From contig JACJDG010000003.1 of assembly GCA_016432725.1 (NCBI GenBank), positions 6,292,001-6,356,000 on the forward strand: 64,000 nucleotides of DNA, given 5' to 3'. A program made the translations under genes and the position numbers. Under the pieces are notes generated by a model. The model searched no databases and was not told where the DNA came from. It saw only the letters and a program-made list of their open reading frames with translations. The stretch comes from Streptomyces sp. DHE7-1 (GTDB taxonomy: Bacteria; Actinomycetota; Actinomycetes; Streptomycetales; Streptomycetaceae). Positions 17,139 through 26,165 of the stretch are shown piece by piece; within the stretch, counting starts at the first letter, position 1, and every line of letters begins with the position of its first letter.

Positions 17139-20100
17139 GGAAGATGATGCGCAGAAGAGGTCTCAGGAGATACTTCTCCACCAATCCCCTGCTGGCCCTG
17201 AGCGTGGTGGCGGCATCCACCGCCCTGGTTCCGCTGGCGTCCTCGGACGGCACCGTGCGGACGGCCCCCGCCGCCGCGGACGCCGCGTCGCCCCGTCTGT
17301 TCTCCGCGCCCGGCAAGGACCTGGGATCGGGTTACGCCTCGTCGTCGGACGCGATCGTGCAGGCCACCGGCGACGCCGAGGGGCTGCACATCCTCGCGGC
17401 CCGGGAGAGCGACGGGTTCTCCTTCTACGAGATCGCCCGTCTCGACCGCAAGGAACTCTCCGACGCCGGCCCGTGGACGGGCTACGTCTGCACCACGGGG
17501 TCGGGCGACTACGCGGCGGCCGTCTACGCCCCGTCGGCCTGGTCCAACCAGCCCGGCGCGTACGAGAACGGCGCCTTCGCCGCGGTCGTCCGTCTCTCCG
17601 ACGGCAAGGTCACCGAGATTCCCGACCGGGTGCAACTGGCGTACTTCACACCTGGCTGCGGAACGGGCGACGAGGTGGCGTTCACCTCCAGCTCGGCCAC
17701 CGACAGGTCGGCCGGCTCGACCACGGTGATCTCGGTGGACGCCGCCACCGGGTCGGTCTCCTCCCGCCGCACGGTCGACGGCTATCTCACGCATGTCATG
17801 CCCACGCAAAAGCGAACGGTGGGCGTGCTCGGCGGTGATCTCGTCGACCTGCGGGGCAGCGGAGGGAAGCTGTCCGCCCACAAGCTCGCCGCCGTGCCCG
17901 GCCCGATGTTCGCGCTGACCGCCTCGAAGAACGGCACCGTGGACGTCGGCACGGTCGAGGGCGGGAACAGCGTCATCTCCCGCTTCGACGGCGGCCGTTT
18001 CACCGAACTGGGCCGCGACCCGAAGGGGGACGTCAAGCTCCTCCCCGTGGCCGGCGGCGACGCGGTCGTCGGCGACGTGAAGGGCATCGACACCAGCAAG
18101 GCACCGGGGCTGTCCAAGCACGCGGTCGACGGCCGGGTGGCCGGCATCTCCCGGCACGGCCACCTGGTGACCAACTCGGTGTTCTCCGAGCAGATGAAGG
18201 GCATCACCACCGGCATCGGCTCGCCCTCGAAGAAGGGCGCCGGGACGCTGACCGTCAAGGCGACCGCGCTCCGGACCGGCGCCAGGGCCACCACGCTCGT
18301 GGACGCCGACCGCGAGCGGCCGGTGCCGGACTCCTCGGTGCGGCTGGACCCGGCCGCGTTCGCCATGGCCGGACCCGACGACCAGGACCCCGCCACCTGT
18401 GGTGAGGGCGGCCCCGAGTCGCAGTGCCTGTCCGGATCCGGTGCGGCCGTGTACGGCAAGGTCGCGGAGATGGAGACGCCCTGCATCGTCAAGCGCAACG
18501 ACCCCAAGCGCCAGGCGCTCCAGCCCAGCGCGAACATGGTCGAGTGGGCGGTCGACCAGGCCGTGCACGGCGAACTGACGGTGTCCCGCCCGTCGAACTG
18601 GCACGACACCGGCCTCGGCGCCTACACCCCGCAGGGCCTGTTCCCCAAGCCCCAGCTGACCGGCGGCGGCGAGATCCCGGCTCAGGTCATGCTGGGCATC
18701 CTCGCCCAGGAGTCCAACTTCAAGCAGGCGTCCTGGCACTCCATGAACGGTGACTCGGGCAACGTCACCAAGTCCGACTGGTACGGCAACGCGAACGGCA
18801 TCCACGGCTACCCCAACCGGGAGAAGGCCGACTGCGGTTACGGCATCGCCCAGGTGACCACCGGCATGTCGGAGAAGCACGCCGAGCAGCTCGACGCCCT
18901 GCACGCCGGCGCCGTCACCACCGACTACGCGGCGAACATCGCCGCCGGCCTGGGCATCCTGGCCGAGAAGTGGAACCAGCTCAAGGCGCTGGGCATGAAC
19001 GTCAACGGCGGCAGCCCGGCCTACATCGAGAACTGGTACACGGCGCTGTGGGGCTACAACTCCGGTGTCTACACCTCCGGTTCCGTCGGGCTGGGCTTCT
19101 TCAACAACCCGATCAACCCCCGCTACCCGGCCGACCGGCAGCCGTTCCTGCGCTACAGCTACGACGACGCGTCGCACCCCGGCGACTGGAACTACCCGGA
19201 GAAGATCTTCGGCTGGGCGGAAGTCCCGCAGAAGACCTGGGACACGGCGGAGTCGTACTCCGAGCCGGACATGCCGTTCGGCGTCATCAAGGTCCCGCCG
19301 CGCACCCTGTTCTGCGACCCGGCCCTCAACTCCTGCGACCCGGACGCGGCCGACCCGTGCCCGACCTGGGACGCGCAGTGCTACTGGGACGGCACCGTGG
19401 ACTGGATGGGCGGCCAGAACACCGACAACTCCACTACCGAAAAGCTTAGTTACTCGCTCGGTTCGGGTGAGCCCGCACTGCAGAGCAAGTACGAGCACGG
19501 CCCGTGCATCGACCACCCGAGCGTCTACCCCAACGCCATCGTCGTCGACGACCTCGGCGAGCACGAGGACACCTACGGCTGCGGCGACTTCGAGGCGGCC
19601 GACGACGGCAAGTTCACGCTCCAGGCCGGTGACAACATCACGACGCTGCGGGACGACGGCACGTTCCGCGCGACCCCGTACCTCGCCCCATCGACCTGCA
19701 CCAGCTCGGCGCCGGGTACGACCACCACGTCTTCTTCACGCACAGCTACGGAGACACGGACTACTTCCACAAGATCACCGGCCGGTGGGAGGTCAACCAG
19801 GCCAAGCTCCCCTCCGGAGACCAGCCGGGCGAGCGCTACAAGGTCTTCCTGCACCTGCCCAGCCACGGCGCCGAGGCCGTCGTCCGCTACAACTTCATCC
19901 CGGGCGACAACACGGTGGGCGCCAAGGCCGACTACTGCCGGGTCAACCAGGGCACCCGCAGCGCCGGCAAGGACACCTGGTTCGAGATGGGCACCTTCTC
20001 GTTCTGGAAGGGCGGCCGGATCGAGGCGGACAACCTCCACGACGCCGGTACCGGGGACAGCAACGTCGTGTTCGACGCGATCGCCTTCGTCCCGTTCAAC

Positions 20101-20145
20101 TACGCCGACCCCGGCGCGTGCAACCTCAACGACGGCGGTGTCTGA
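17135..20145 (+). CDS. Large secreted protein with transglycosylase-like and golvesin-like domains (frameshifted)
   Basis: The protein is about 1003 aa with an Arg-rich signal peptide. Residues about 50-400 look like a beta-rich, propeller-like region of unknown family. A lysozyme/SLT-like domain follows around residues 515-660. AQVMLGILAQESNFKQA has the expected catalytic glutamate, followed by CGYGIAQVTTGMSEKH and TALWGYNSG. The C-terminal 150 residues resemble a golvesin C-terminal-like domain (YKVFLHLPSHGAEAVVRYNF, ending VVFDAIAFVPF). The frame breaks at 19686-19689, where a C is missing. It is probably exported and able to act on or bind peptidoglycan. Alternative ATGs lie at 17144 and 17147. 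The stop overlaps the next start. Confidence 0.78.
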
Positions 20146-20846
20146 TGCGCGCCGCCCTGCGTGTTCCCGCCGTGCTGATGACGGTCGTCATCGGCGCGGC
20201 GGGGGCCGCCTCCTGCGGCGGGAACGGCCCCGGGACGGCGGCGTCCGACCGCCCGAAGACCGCGGCGTCCTCACCCGGGCCGTCCGGGGCGCGGACCGCC
20301 CCGCGCGCCGCCGATCTGCCGAAGCACGCGGTGGCCGGCGACAAGCGGCCCGGCTTCGGCGCGGCGGACACGATGGCCGAGGGCTACACCGGGAAGGACT
20401 TCCTCACCGGGCTCTCGAAGGACTGGAAGCTGAAGCTGGACGGGCCCGTCGAGCAGGAGATGCCCGACGGCGGGAAGAGGACCTACGTCAACGGGCGCGG
20501 CGGTGACGGCATGACGGTGTCGGCGGGATACGCCGATCACCGGAACCTGTCGTCCCTGCTGTGCAGAGCCGGCGCGGACCGGTCCGGCGACTTCGGCTTC
20601 CTCGCCGCCTGCACGGGACTCGACGTGGCCGGAGTCGACCACGGCAAGGCCTCCGCCTGGCTCCGGCAGGCGAGGAAGGAGACCGACGCGCTGTACGCGA
20701 GGAAGGTCGCCGAGACGGGGAACAAGAAGGAGTACGTCGTCAGCGGGGTGTTCACCTCGGGGCCGGTGACGATGGTTCTGCACCGGGCGTACGGCAGGTA
20801 CTCGCTGAGGATCCTCGGAGGCGCGGTGGCGTCCGGCGGCCGGTAG
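20145..20846 (+). CDS. Putative exported lipoprotein of unknown function
   Basis: The 233-aa protein begins with a signal sequence (RVPAVLMTVVIGAAG) and a lipobox-like AASC, followed by a disordered Ser/Pro/Ala linker. The remaining 170 residues (GYTGKDFLTGLSKDWKLKLD, then GGKRTYVNGRG) form a domain I cannot assign. The C-terminus has GVFTSGPVTMVLHRAYGRYS. Its ATG overlaps the stop of the large transglycosylase/golvesin gene (TGATG), so it is the third gene of that operon and may serve it at the membrane surface, for example as a partner or inhibitor. That role is inference only. Confidence 0.7.
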   Translation: MRAALRVPAVLMTVVIGAAGAASCGGNGPGTAASDRPKTAASSPGPSGARTAPRAADLPKHAVAGDKRPGFGAADTMAEGYTGKDFLTGLSKDWKLKLDGPVEQEMPDGGKRTYVNGRGGDGMTVSAGYADHRNLSSLLCRAGADRSGDFGFLAACTGLDVAGVDHGKASAWLRQARKETDALYARKVAETGNKKEYVVSGVFTSGPVTMVLHRAYGRYSLRILGGAVASGGR

Positions 20847-20862
20847 CCGGACGCGAGGTGTG

Positions 20863-20891
20863 AGGGCCCCCGCCGTCGCCGGCGGGGCCCT
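20863..20891. terminator. Bidirectional terminator hairpin
   Basis: The arms AGGGCCCCCGCC and GGCGGGGCCCT pair almost completely, with one extra C in the left arm. That may be another base lost from a G run. It sits between two convergent genes. Confidence 0.65.
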
Positions 20892-20896
20892 TCGCA

Positions 20897-21232
20897 CTAC
20901 AGGTGCGAGCAGATCAGCGTTTCCGTCTTGTCCTTGTACTCCTGCATCTCGTCCGCCGTGTAGCCCGCTTCCTTCAGGCTCTGCATCAGCGCGGGCGTGT
21001 CGCCGCACAGGCGGGGCCGCTGCTGGTCGAGATAGGACTGGACGCCTTCGGCGGTCAGGTCCTCCCAGGCGCGTTTGATCTCGTCGTTCTTCTCGTGCGC
21101 GTAGGAGAACTCGACCCATTCCTTCTCCTGGCTCGTCAGGCGGGACGTGTCGACGGACGTGTCGCTTCCGCCGCACGAGGCGGCCAGGAGTGCGCACGCC
21201 ACCACCGCGAGACACACACGCGCTTTCTTCAC
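20897..21232 (-). CDS. Small lipoprotein of unknown function
   Basis: The 111-aa protein has a lipoprotein signal peptide (KKARVCLAVVACALLAASCGG) with lipobox LAASC. It is followed by a charged helical domain with two more cysteines (RPRLCGD and TLICSHL at the very end), which could form a disulfide outside the cell. I do not recognise a family. It faces the lipoprotein operon on the opposite strand and is downstream of the patatin gene, but has its own ribosome-site-like AGAGAATCG before the ATG. Confidence 0.65.
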   Translation of the reverse strand: MKKARVCLAVVACALLAASCGGSDTSVDTSRLTSQEKEWVEFSYAHEKNDEIKRAWEDLTAEGVQSYLDQQRPRLCGDTPALMQSLKEAGYTADEMQEYKDKTETLICSHL

Positions 21233-21308
21233 GATTCTCTCTTCCGCACAGAGCGCCAGGGGGCCGTATCGTACGGCATGTACGCGCCAATCAGGGAAAG
21301 CGGGTGCC

Positions 21309-22150
21309 TCAGCCGTGGTGCCAGGGCAGCCGCAGCGCCCGTCCCTGTGCCCGGCCCGCCTCGGCGGCGGGACCGCGGGTCCCCGGGTCCAGCGGGTTGT
21401 CGCCGATCGCCGCCCGCGCCGCCTCGTCGGGCGCCACGACCACGACCTCGCAGCCCCGGGCCCGCAGCTCCCGCACCGACCCCTCCACCGGCCGCTCGCT
21501 GGGGAACGGCTCCGTCATGCCCATCGGCACGATCACCACCACCCGGTCCACGTCCTCCACGAAGTCGAGGTTGGCCATCGAGCGCACCCCGCCGTCGACG
21601 TATTGGCGCCCGTCGATACCGACCGGCGGCCACACGCCCGGCACCGCGCAGCTCGCCGCCACCGCGTCGACCAGCGGCACCCCGAGTCCTTGTCGAAGAC
21701 CCGCGGCTCCCCGCTCTCGGCGTCCACGGCCACGATCCGCAGCGCGCGCTCCGGCCAGGCGTGCGAGGGCAGCCGCGACTCGATCACCGCCCGGCGCCGC
21801 GTCTCCGGCACGGTCGGCGCCGCCAGCGCCGCCCGTCCCACGGCCCGGCGCAGGTCCGGCACCGAGGCGCCGGCGGACGCCGCGGCACCGACCTCGGCGG
21901 CGAACCCCTCCAGGTCCATCACGGCCATGATCTCGGCGGACTGCAGCGCCGGATCCACCTGCCGCGCGTAGAGCTCCGCCAGCCCCAGCCCGCTGCCCAG
22001 TTGCGCCGAGACGGCGGAACCGGCGGACGTCCCGAGCAGCAGATCCGCGCCGGAGACGTCCTGTCCCGCGTCGGCCAGCCCGGTCAGCACCCCGGTGATC
22101 CAGGCGATCCCGCCCACCCCGCCGCCGCCCAGTACCAAAGCCTCGGACAT
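21309..22150 (-). CDS. Patatin-like phospholipase (frameshifted in this sequence)
   Basis: The protein is about 280 aa after one base is restored. LVLGGGGVGGIAWITGVL carries the glycine-rich oxyanion loop. LLLGTSAGSAVSAQLG holds the nucleophile serine in GTSAG. YVDGGVRSM supplies the catalytic aspartate in DGG, completing the Ser-Asp dyad of patatin lipases. The frame is lost at 21680-21683 (CCCC should be CCCCC), joining RVFDKDSG to VPLVDAVAASCAVPG. GAGGAG precedes the ATG at 22150. Likely reaction: hydrolysis of acyl esters in lipids. It is divergent from the lipid-kinase-like gene. Confidence 0.87.
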
Positions 22151-22327
22151 CGCTGCTCCTCGGTTGTCGGTTCTTGATCCACCGGAATGACACCACACAA
22201 GCTGAAGGCGACCGTCCGGATGTGGCCACCGTGCCCGCGCGGGCCGACGGCGAGCCGCGCCGGGCGCGGACATGCCGTTCACCGGGCCCGCTCGTAGCCT
22301 GGGACGACGGGAGCGGGAGGTCGCGGT

Positions 22328-23671
22328 ATGAACAGGCGCTGGACCGCGCGCCTGGCCCTGGTGGCGGGCGTGGCGGCGGTGGCCGTGCTGCCGGCCTTCG
22401 CCGGGCCGGGCAGCATCCTCCTGGTGCTCGTGGGCCTGGCCGGGACGGTACTGACGGCGGCCGGTGTGTGGTGGCTGCTGAGCCGCACCGGCTGGGTCAG
22501 GTCGCTCGCCGTGGTGCTGGTGGTCGCGGTGCCGCTCGCCGTGCTCGCCCTGTACGCCGCTGCCGGGCTGCTGTGGGTCGTGCTGGCCTCGCTGGGCCTG
22601 TGGGCGCTGGCCGTCTCCGCCGGGCGGGCGGCACTCCTGGGCGACGACGTGCCCGCGATGCCGGAGCTCCCGGCCGGCCGGGCCCGGCACCCCTTCCTGA
22701 TCATGAACCCGCGCTCCGGTGGCGGCAAGGTCGGCGAGTTCCGCCTCGACGAGCGCGCCGGGGCGCTGGGCGCGGAGGTCGTGGTACTGGACCCGGCCGC
22801 GCCGCAGGACGTGGCCGAGCTGGCGCGGCGGGCCGTGCGGCGCGGAGCCGATCTGCTCGGCGTCGCCGGGGGCGACGGCACCCAGGCCCTGGTCGCCGCG
22901 GTGGCCGCCGAACACGACGTCCCGTTCGTCGTGATCAGCGCCGGCACCCGCAACCACTTCGCCATGGACCTGGGCCTGGACCGGCAGGACCCCGCGGCCT
23001 GCCTCGACGCGCTGACCGACGCCGTCGAACTCCGCGTCGACCTGGGCCGTATCAGCGCCGGACGGGGGCCCGCGCACGGCGGCACGGAGCGCGTCTTCGT
23101 CAACAACGCCTCGTTCGGCGTGTACGCGGCCGTGGTGCAGAGCCCCGCCTACCGCGAGGACAAGGCCCGTACGACCCTGGAGATGCTCCCCGACCTGCTG
23201 ACCCGGCACAGCGGCCCGCGGCTCGTCGTCCGCGCCGGTGAGCGCCGCCTGAGGGGTCCCCAGGCCGTCCTGGTGAGCAACAACCCCTACCGCAGCGACG
23301 ACGCGGCGGGACTGGGCCACCGGGAGCGGCTGGACACCGGCCGGCTGGGCGTGCTGTCCGTCGACGTGAACAGCACGACGGAGGCGACCGAACTGCTGCT
23401 GCTCGGCGGCCGCAGTCGCGGGCTGACCGCCTTCTCGGCCCAGGAGGTCGTGGTGGACGCCGACGCCCCCGCCGTCCCGGCCGGTGTCGACGGCGAGGCA
23501 CTGATGCTGCCCACCCCGGTCCGCTGCCGCATCGAGCCGGGCGCCCTGCGCGTCCGCGTGCCGCGCCACCGCCCCGGGGCGCCCCGCGTTGCACCGGCCA
23601 TGAACTGGCGCGAGGTCCGCCGCCTGGCCCTGACCATGGGCCGCGTCGCCGCCGGCCGCGACGCCCGCTGA
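22328..23671 (+). CDS. Diacylglycerol/lipid kinase family protein with membrane N-terminus
   Basis: The intact 447-aa protein has an N-terminal region of about 115 residues with three or four membrane helices (ARLALVAGVAAVAVLPAFAG, LAVVLVVAVPLAVLALYAAA, GLLWVVLASLGLWALAV). The catalytic fold follows: FLIMNPRSGGGKVGEF is the first nucleotide-binding motif and LGVAGGDGTQALVAA is the GGDGT signature. ISAGTRNHFAMDLGLDR follows. Members phosphorylate diacylglycerol, sphingosine-like or polyprenol-like lipids using ATP. The fused membrane segment suggests it works on membrane lipids. The divergent patatin gene is a plausible functional neighbour in lipid turnover. Confidence 0.87.
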   Translation: MNRRWTARLALVAGVAAVAVLPAFAGPGSILLVLVGLAGTVLTAAGVWWLLSRTGWVRSLAVVLVVAVPLAVLALYAAAGLLWVVLASLGLWALAVSAGRAALLGDDVPAMPELPAGRARHPFLIMNPRSGGGKVGEFRLDERAGALGAEVVVLDPAAPQDVAELARRAVRRGADLLGVAGGDGTQALVAAVAAEHDVPFVVISAGTRNHFAMDLGLDRQDPAACLDALTDAVELRVDLGRISAGRGPAHGGTERVFVNNASFGVYAAVVQSPAYREDKARTTLEMLPDLLTRHSGPRLVVRAGERRLRGPQAVLVSNNPYRSDDAAGLGHRERLDTGRLGVLSVDVNSTTEATELLLLGGRSRGLTAFSAQEVVVDADAPAVPAGVDGEALMLPTPVRCRIEPGALRVRVPRHRPGAPRVAPAMNWREVRRLALTMGRVAAGRDAR

Positions 23672-23886
23672 CCCGGCGCGGTCCCGTCACCCGGCCCCGG
23701 GCGGCGGGGAGGGGTGCCGCAGCTCCGTCGCCGGGGCGTCCACATCGCTCCGATGCGCCGGCGGAAGGGCGACGGTGGACTCCACGGCGGGAAGGAGTGC
23801 TCCGGGCCGATGGTGCGGGGGAGTCCCCGGATCCGGCCCGCCGGTCGCGGACAGAGGGTGTCCGCAAGTCCGGTTAGCGTGCCTCC

Positions 23887-24994
23887 ATGACGAAGAGCAG
23901 CACGGCCCCGGCTCCGCTCCTGGACTCCCGCGCCCTCAACCGCGCCACCCTGGACCGGCAGCTCCTGCTGCGCCGTTCGCCGCTGTCCGCCGAGGACGCC
24001 GTGGGACACCTCCTGGGTCTTCAGGCGCAGAACACCGAGCCGCCGTACTACGCCCTCGCCGCCCGGCTCGACGGGTTCGTACCGGAGCGGCTGTCCCGGC
24101 TCATGGCGGACCGCGCGGCCGTCCGCATCGTCACCCTGCGCTCCACCATCCACACCCACACCGCCGACGACTGCCTGACCCTGCGGCCGCTGGTCCAGGC
24201 GGCCCGGGAGCGGGAGCTGACGAACTTCCGCACCGGCCTGGCCGGCGTCGACCTGGGCCGGCTGGCCGCCGTCGCCCGTGAGCTGGTGGAGGCGGAGCCG
24301 CGGACCATGGCCGAGCTGCGCGAGGCACTGAGCGCCGAGTGGCCGGACGCGGACCCGGGGTCCCTGGCCGTCGCCGCCCGCTGCACCCTGCCGCTGGTCC
24401 AGGTGACCCCGCGCGGACTGTGGGGCCGGCCCGGCCGGGTCGCCCTCACCACCGCCGAGCACTGGCTGGGCCGGTCCGCCGGACCGGCCCCGGCACCCGA
24501 GACCGTGATCCCGCGTTACCTCGCCGCCTTCGGTCCCGCCTCCGTCAAGGACATGCAGACGTGGTCCGGGCTCACCCGGCTGCGGGCCGCCTTCGAGCGG
24601 CTGCGCCCGCGGCTGCTCACCTTCCGCGACGCCGCCGGGGCCGAACTGTTCGACCTGCCCGACGCGCCCCGCCCGACCCGGACACCCCGGCGCCGCCCCG
24701 CTTCCTGCCCGAGTACGACAACCTCCTGCTCTCGCACGCCGACCGCGGCCGCGTCGTACCCCCGAGTACCGGGGCCGTGCCCGGCGCGGCAACCAGGCCT
24801 ACCGCACCCTCCTGGTCGACGGCTTCCTGGCGGGCGTGTGGAAGCCCGAGGGCACCGCACTCGTCGTCGAGCCGTTCCGGGAGCTGACGAAGGGCGAGCG
24901 CGAGGAGGTCGCCGAGGAGGGCGTCCGCATGCTGGCCGCACTGCACCCCGGGAAGTCCTACGACGTCCGGTTCGGCACCGTCGTACCGCGCTGA
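23887..24994 (+). CDS. HTH_42 winged-helix protein, AlkZ-like DNA glycosylase family (two frameshifts)
   Basis: The protein is about 369 aa after two bases are restored, at 24672-24674 and 24759-24763. It belongs to the HTH_42 family: LDSRALNRATLDRQLLLRR, GHLLGLQAQNTEPPYYALAA, VRIVTLRSTIHTHTADDCL, and the C-terminal EYDNLLLSHADRGRVV. LLGLQAQ contains the Q-x-Q catalytic motif that marks AlkZ-type enzymes, as opposed to the Q-x-D motif of the YcaQ/AlkX branch. AlkZ of Streptomyces sahachiroi unhooks azinomycin cross-links. A role in repairing alkylated or cross-linked DNA is therefore likely. No biosynthetic cluster for such a compound is visible here. Confidence 0.78.
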
Positions 24995-25059
24995 GCCCCT
25001 CGCGGATCCGCCGGAGGCCCACCGCCGGGCAAGTGGCCGCGGGGGCCGGGACATGGAGA

Positions 25060-25100
25060 GGGGGCGTTGCGGGCCGCTCGTGGTGGCTCGCAACGCCCCC
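25060..25100. terminator. Bidirectional terminator hairpin
   Basis: The arms GGGGGCGTTGCG (25060-25071) and CGCAACGCCCCC (25089-25100) form a perfect 12-bp stem with a 17-base loop. It lies between the convergent HTH_42 and trypsin genes. Confidence 0.8.
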
Positions 25101-25138
25101 CGGCATCTACCCGAGGGATGCTCGGGTGGTCCTCGGGG

Positions 25139-25929
25139 CTATGAGTTGACCTGTGCGGTCACGAGGTCCGAGAAGGTGGTCAGCCGGGTGTACACACCCG
25201 GGTAACCGGCCTCCGCGCAACCCTCGCCCCAGGAAGTGATCCCTGCCAGGACGCCCCCGATCAACAGGGGACCGCCGCTGTCGCCCTGGCAGGTGTCTAC
25301 GCCACCGGACGTGTATCCGGCGCAAACCATGTCGGACCGGACGTAGTCCGACCCGTAGGAACTCCCGCAGCCGGCGTCCGACACGACCGGAACGGTCGCG
25401 GTCCGCAGCTGGTTGGAGGAGCTTCCGCTCTCCGAGGTGGTGCCCCAGCCCAGGATGCGGGCCGTGGTGCCGGCCGCGTACACGCTGGTCTGGGAGGAGG
25501 AGACGTACGAAGCCTTGGTGTACGGCATCGACGTGGACAGGGTCAGCACGGCCACGTCGTCGCCGTTGGTGGCGTCGGTGTAGTCCGGGTCGATCCAGAT
25601 CCTGCTGACCTTGCTGACCGTGCCGTTGGTGCCGTTCAGATAGGTCCGGCCGCCGACCACGCGGACGCTGCTGGTCGTCTCACCGACCATGCAGTGCGCC
25701 GCCGTCACCACCTTCTTGGCGGCCACCAGGGTGCCGCCGCAGAACTGGCTGCCGGACGCGTCCGTGATCTGCATGACGAACGGGTACGCCGTCGTGGTGG
25801 TGGTCGTACCCCGACGATGGGCTGAGGAGCGTCGGCCGCGGCCGGGGAGGCGATGAGCGCGGTGGCCGCCGCGGCGGCCGTCGCCATGAGCGTGGCGGTG
25901 GTCCTTCTGGCACGTCTGAGGCCGAACAT
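25139..25929 (-). CDS. Secreted trypsin-like serine protease (frameshifted in this sequence)
   Basis: The protein is about 263 aa. A signal peptide (RRTTATLMATAAAAATALIA) and a very short propeptide (APQP) lead to the mature N-terminus IVGG. The catalytic triad is visible: His in VTAAHCM, Asp in NGDDVAVLTL and Ser in QGDSGGPLL. An aspartate six residues before the serine (GGVDTCQGDSGGP) predicts trypsin-like cleavage after Arg or Lys. The frame breaks exactly at the IVGG site (25809-25812, one G missing on the coding strand). SGTC-type trypsins of Streptomyces have this layout and are secreted late in growth. A promoter is visible at 26069-26098. Confidence 0.9.
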
Positions 25930-26068
25930 GCGTCTCCTCGGGTTTGCCGGTGGGGGTTCGCCGGGCGTGGGGGTGGTGCACGTGGGTGGGGGAACCCCCT
26001 GCCCGGGTGAGACCGAGCGGCTGGGGGAGAGACCGACCCCGTGTGCCCGGGCGAGCGGCACGTCCTTT

Positions 26069-26098
26069 ACGCTAGGACCGGGGTCCCTCGGCTCCCAA
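26069..26098 (-). promoter_or_regulatory. Promoter of the trypsin-like protease gene
   Basis: On the minus strand there is a -35 TTGGGA (26093-26098) and a -10 TAGCGT (26069-26074), separated by 18 bases. About 140 bases of leader follow to the ATG. A repeated TGAGGGAA lies just upstream and may be a regulator contact. Confidence 0.5.
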
Positions 26099-26165
26099 TG
26101 AGGGAACCCCTAGGGGGTTGGGTGAGGGAAAACCCTCGGTCCGGCTCAGTTAACTAGCGCCTCGC

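Noticed and set aside
16985..19564. 859-residue minus-strand open frame opposite the transglycosylase/golvesin gene
   Set aside because: There is no motif or signal, and the plus-strand frame has a signal peptide and recognisable domains, so it is an antisense shadow.
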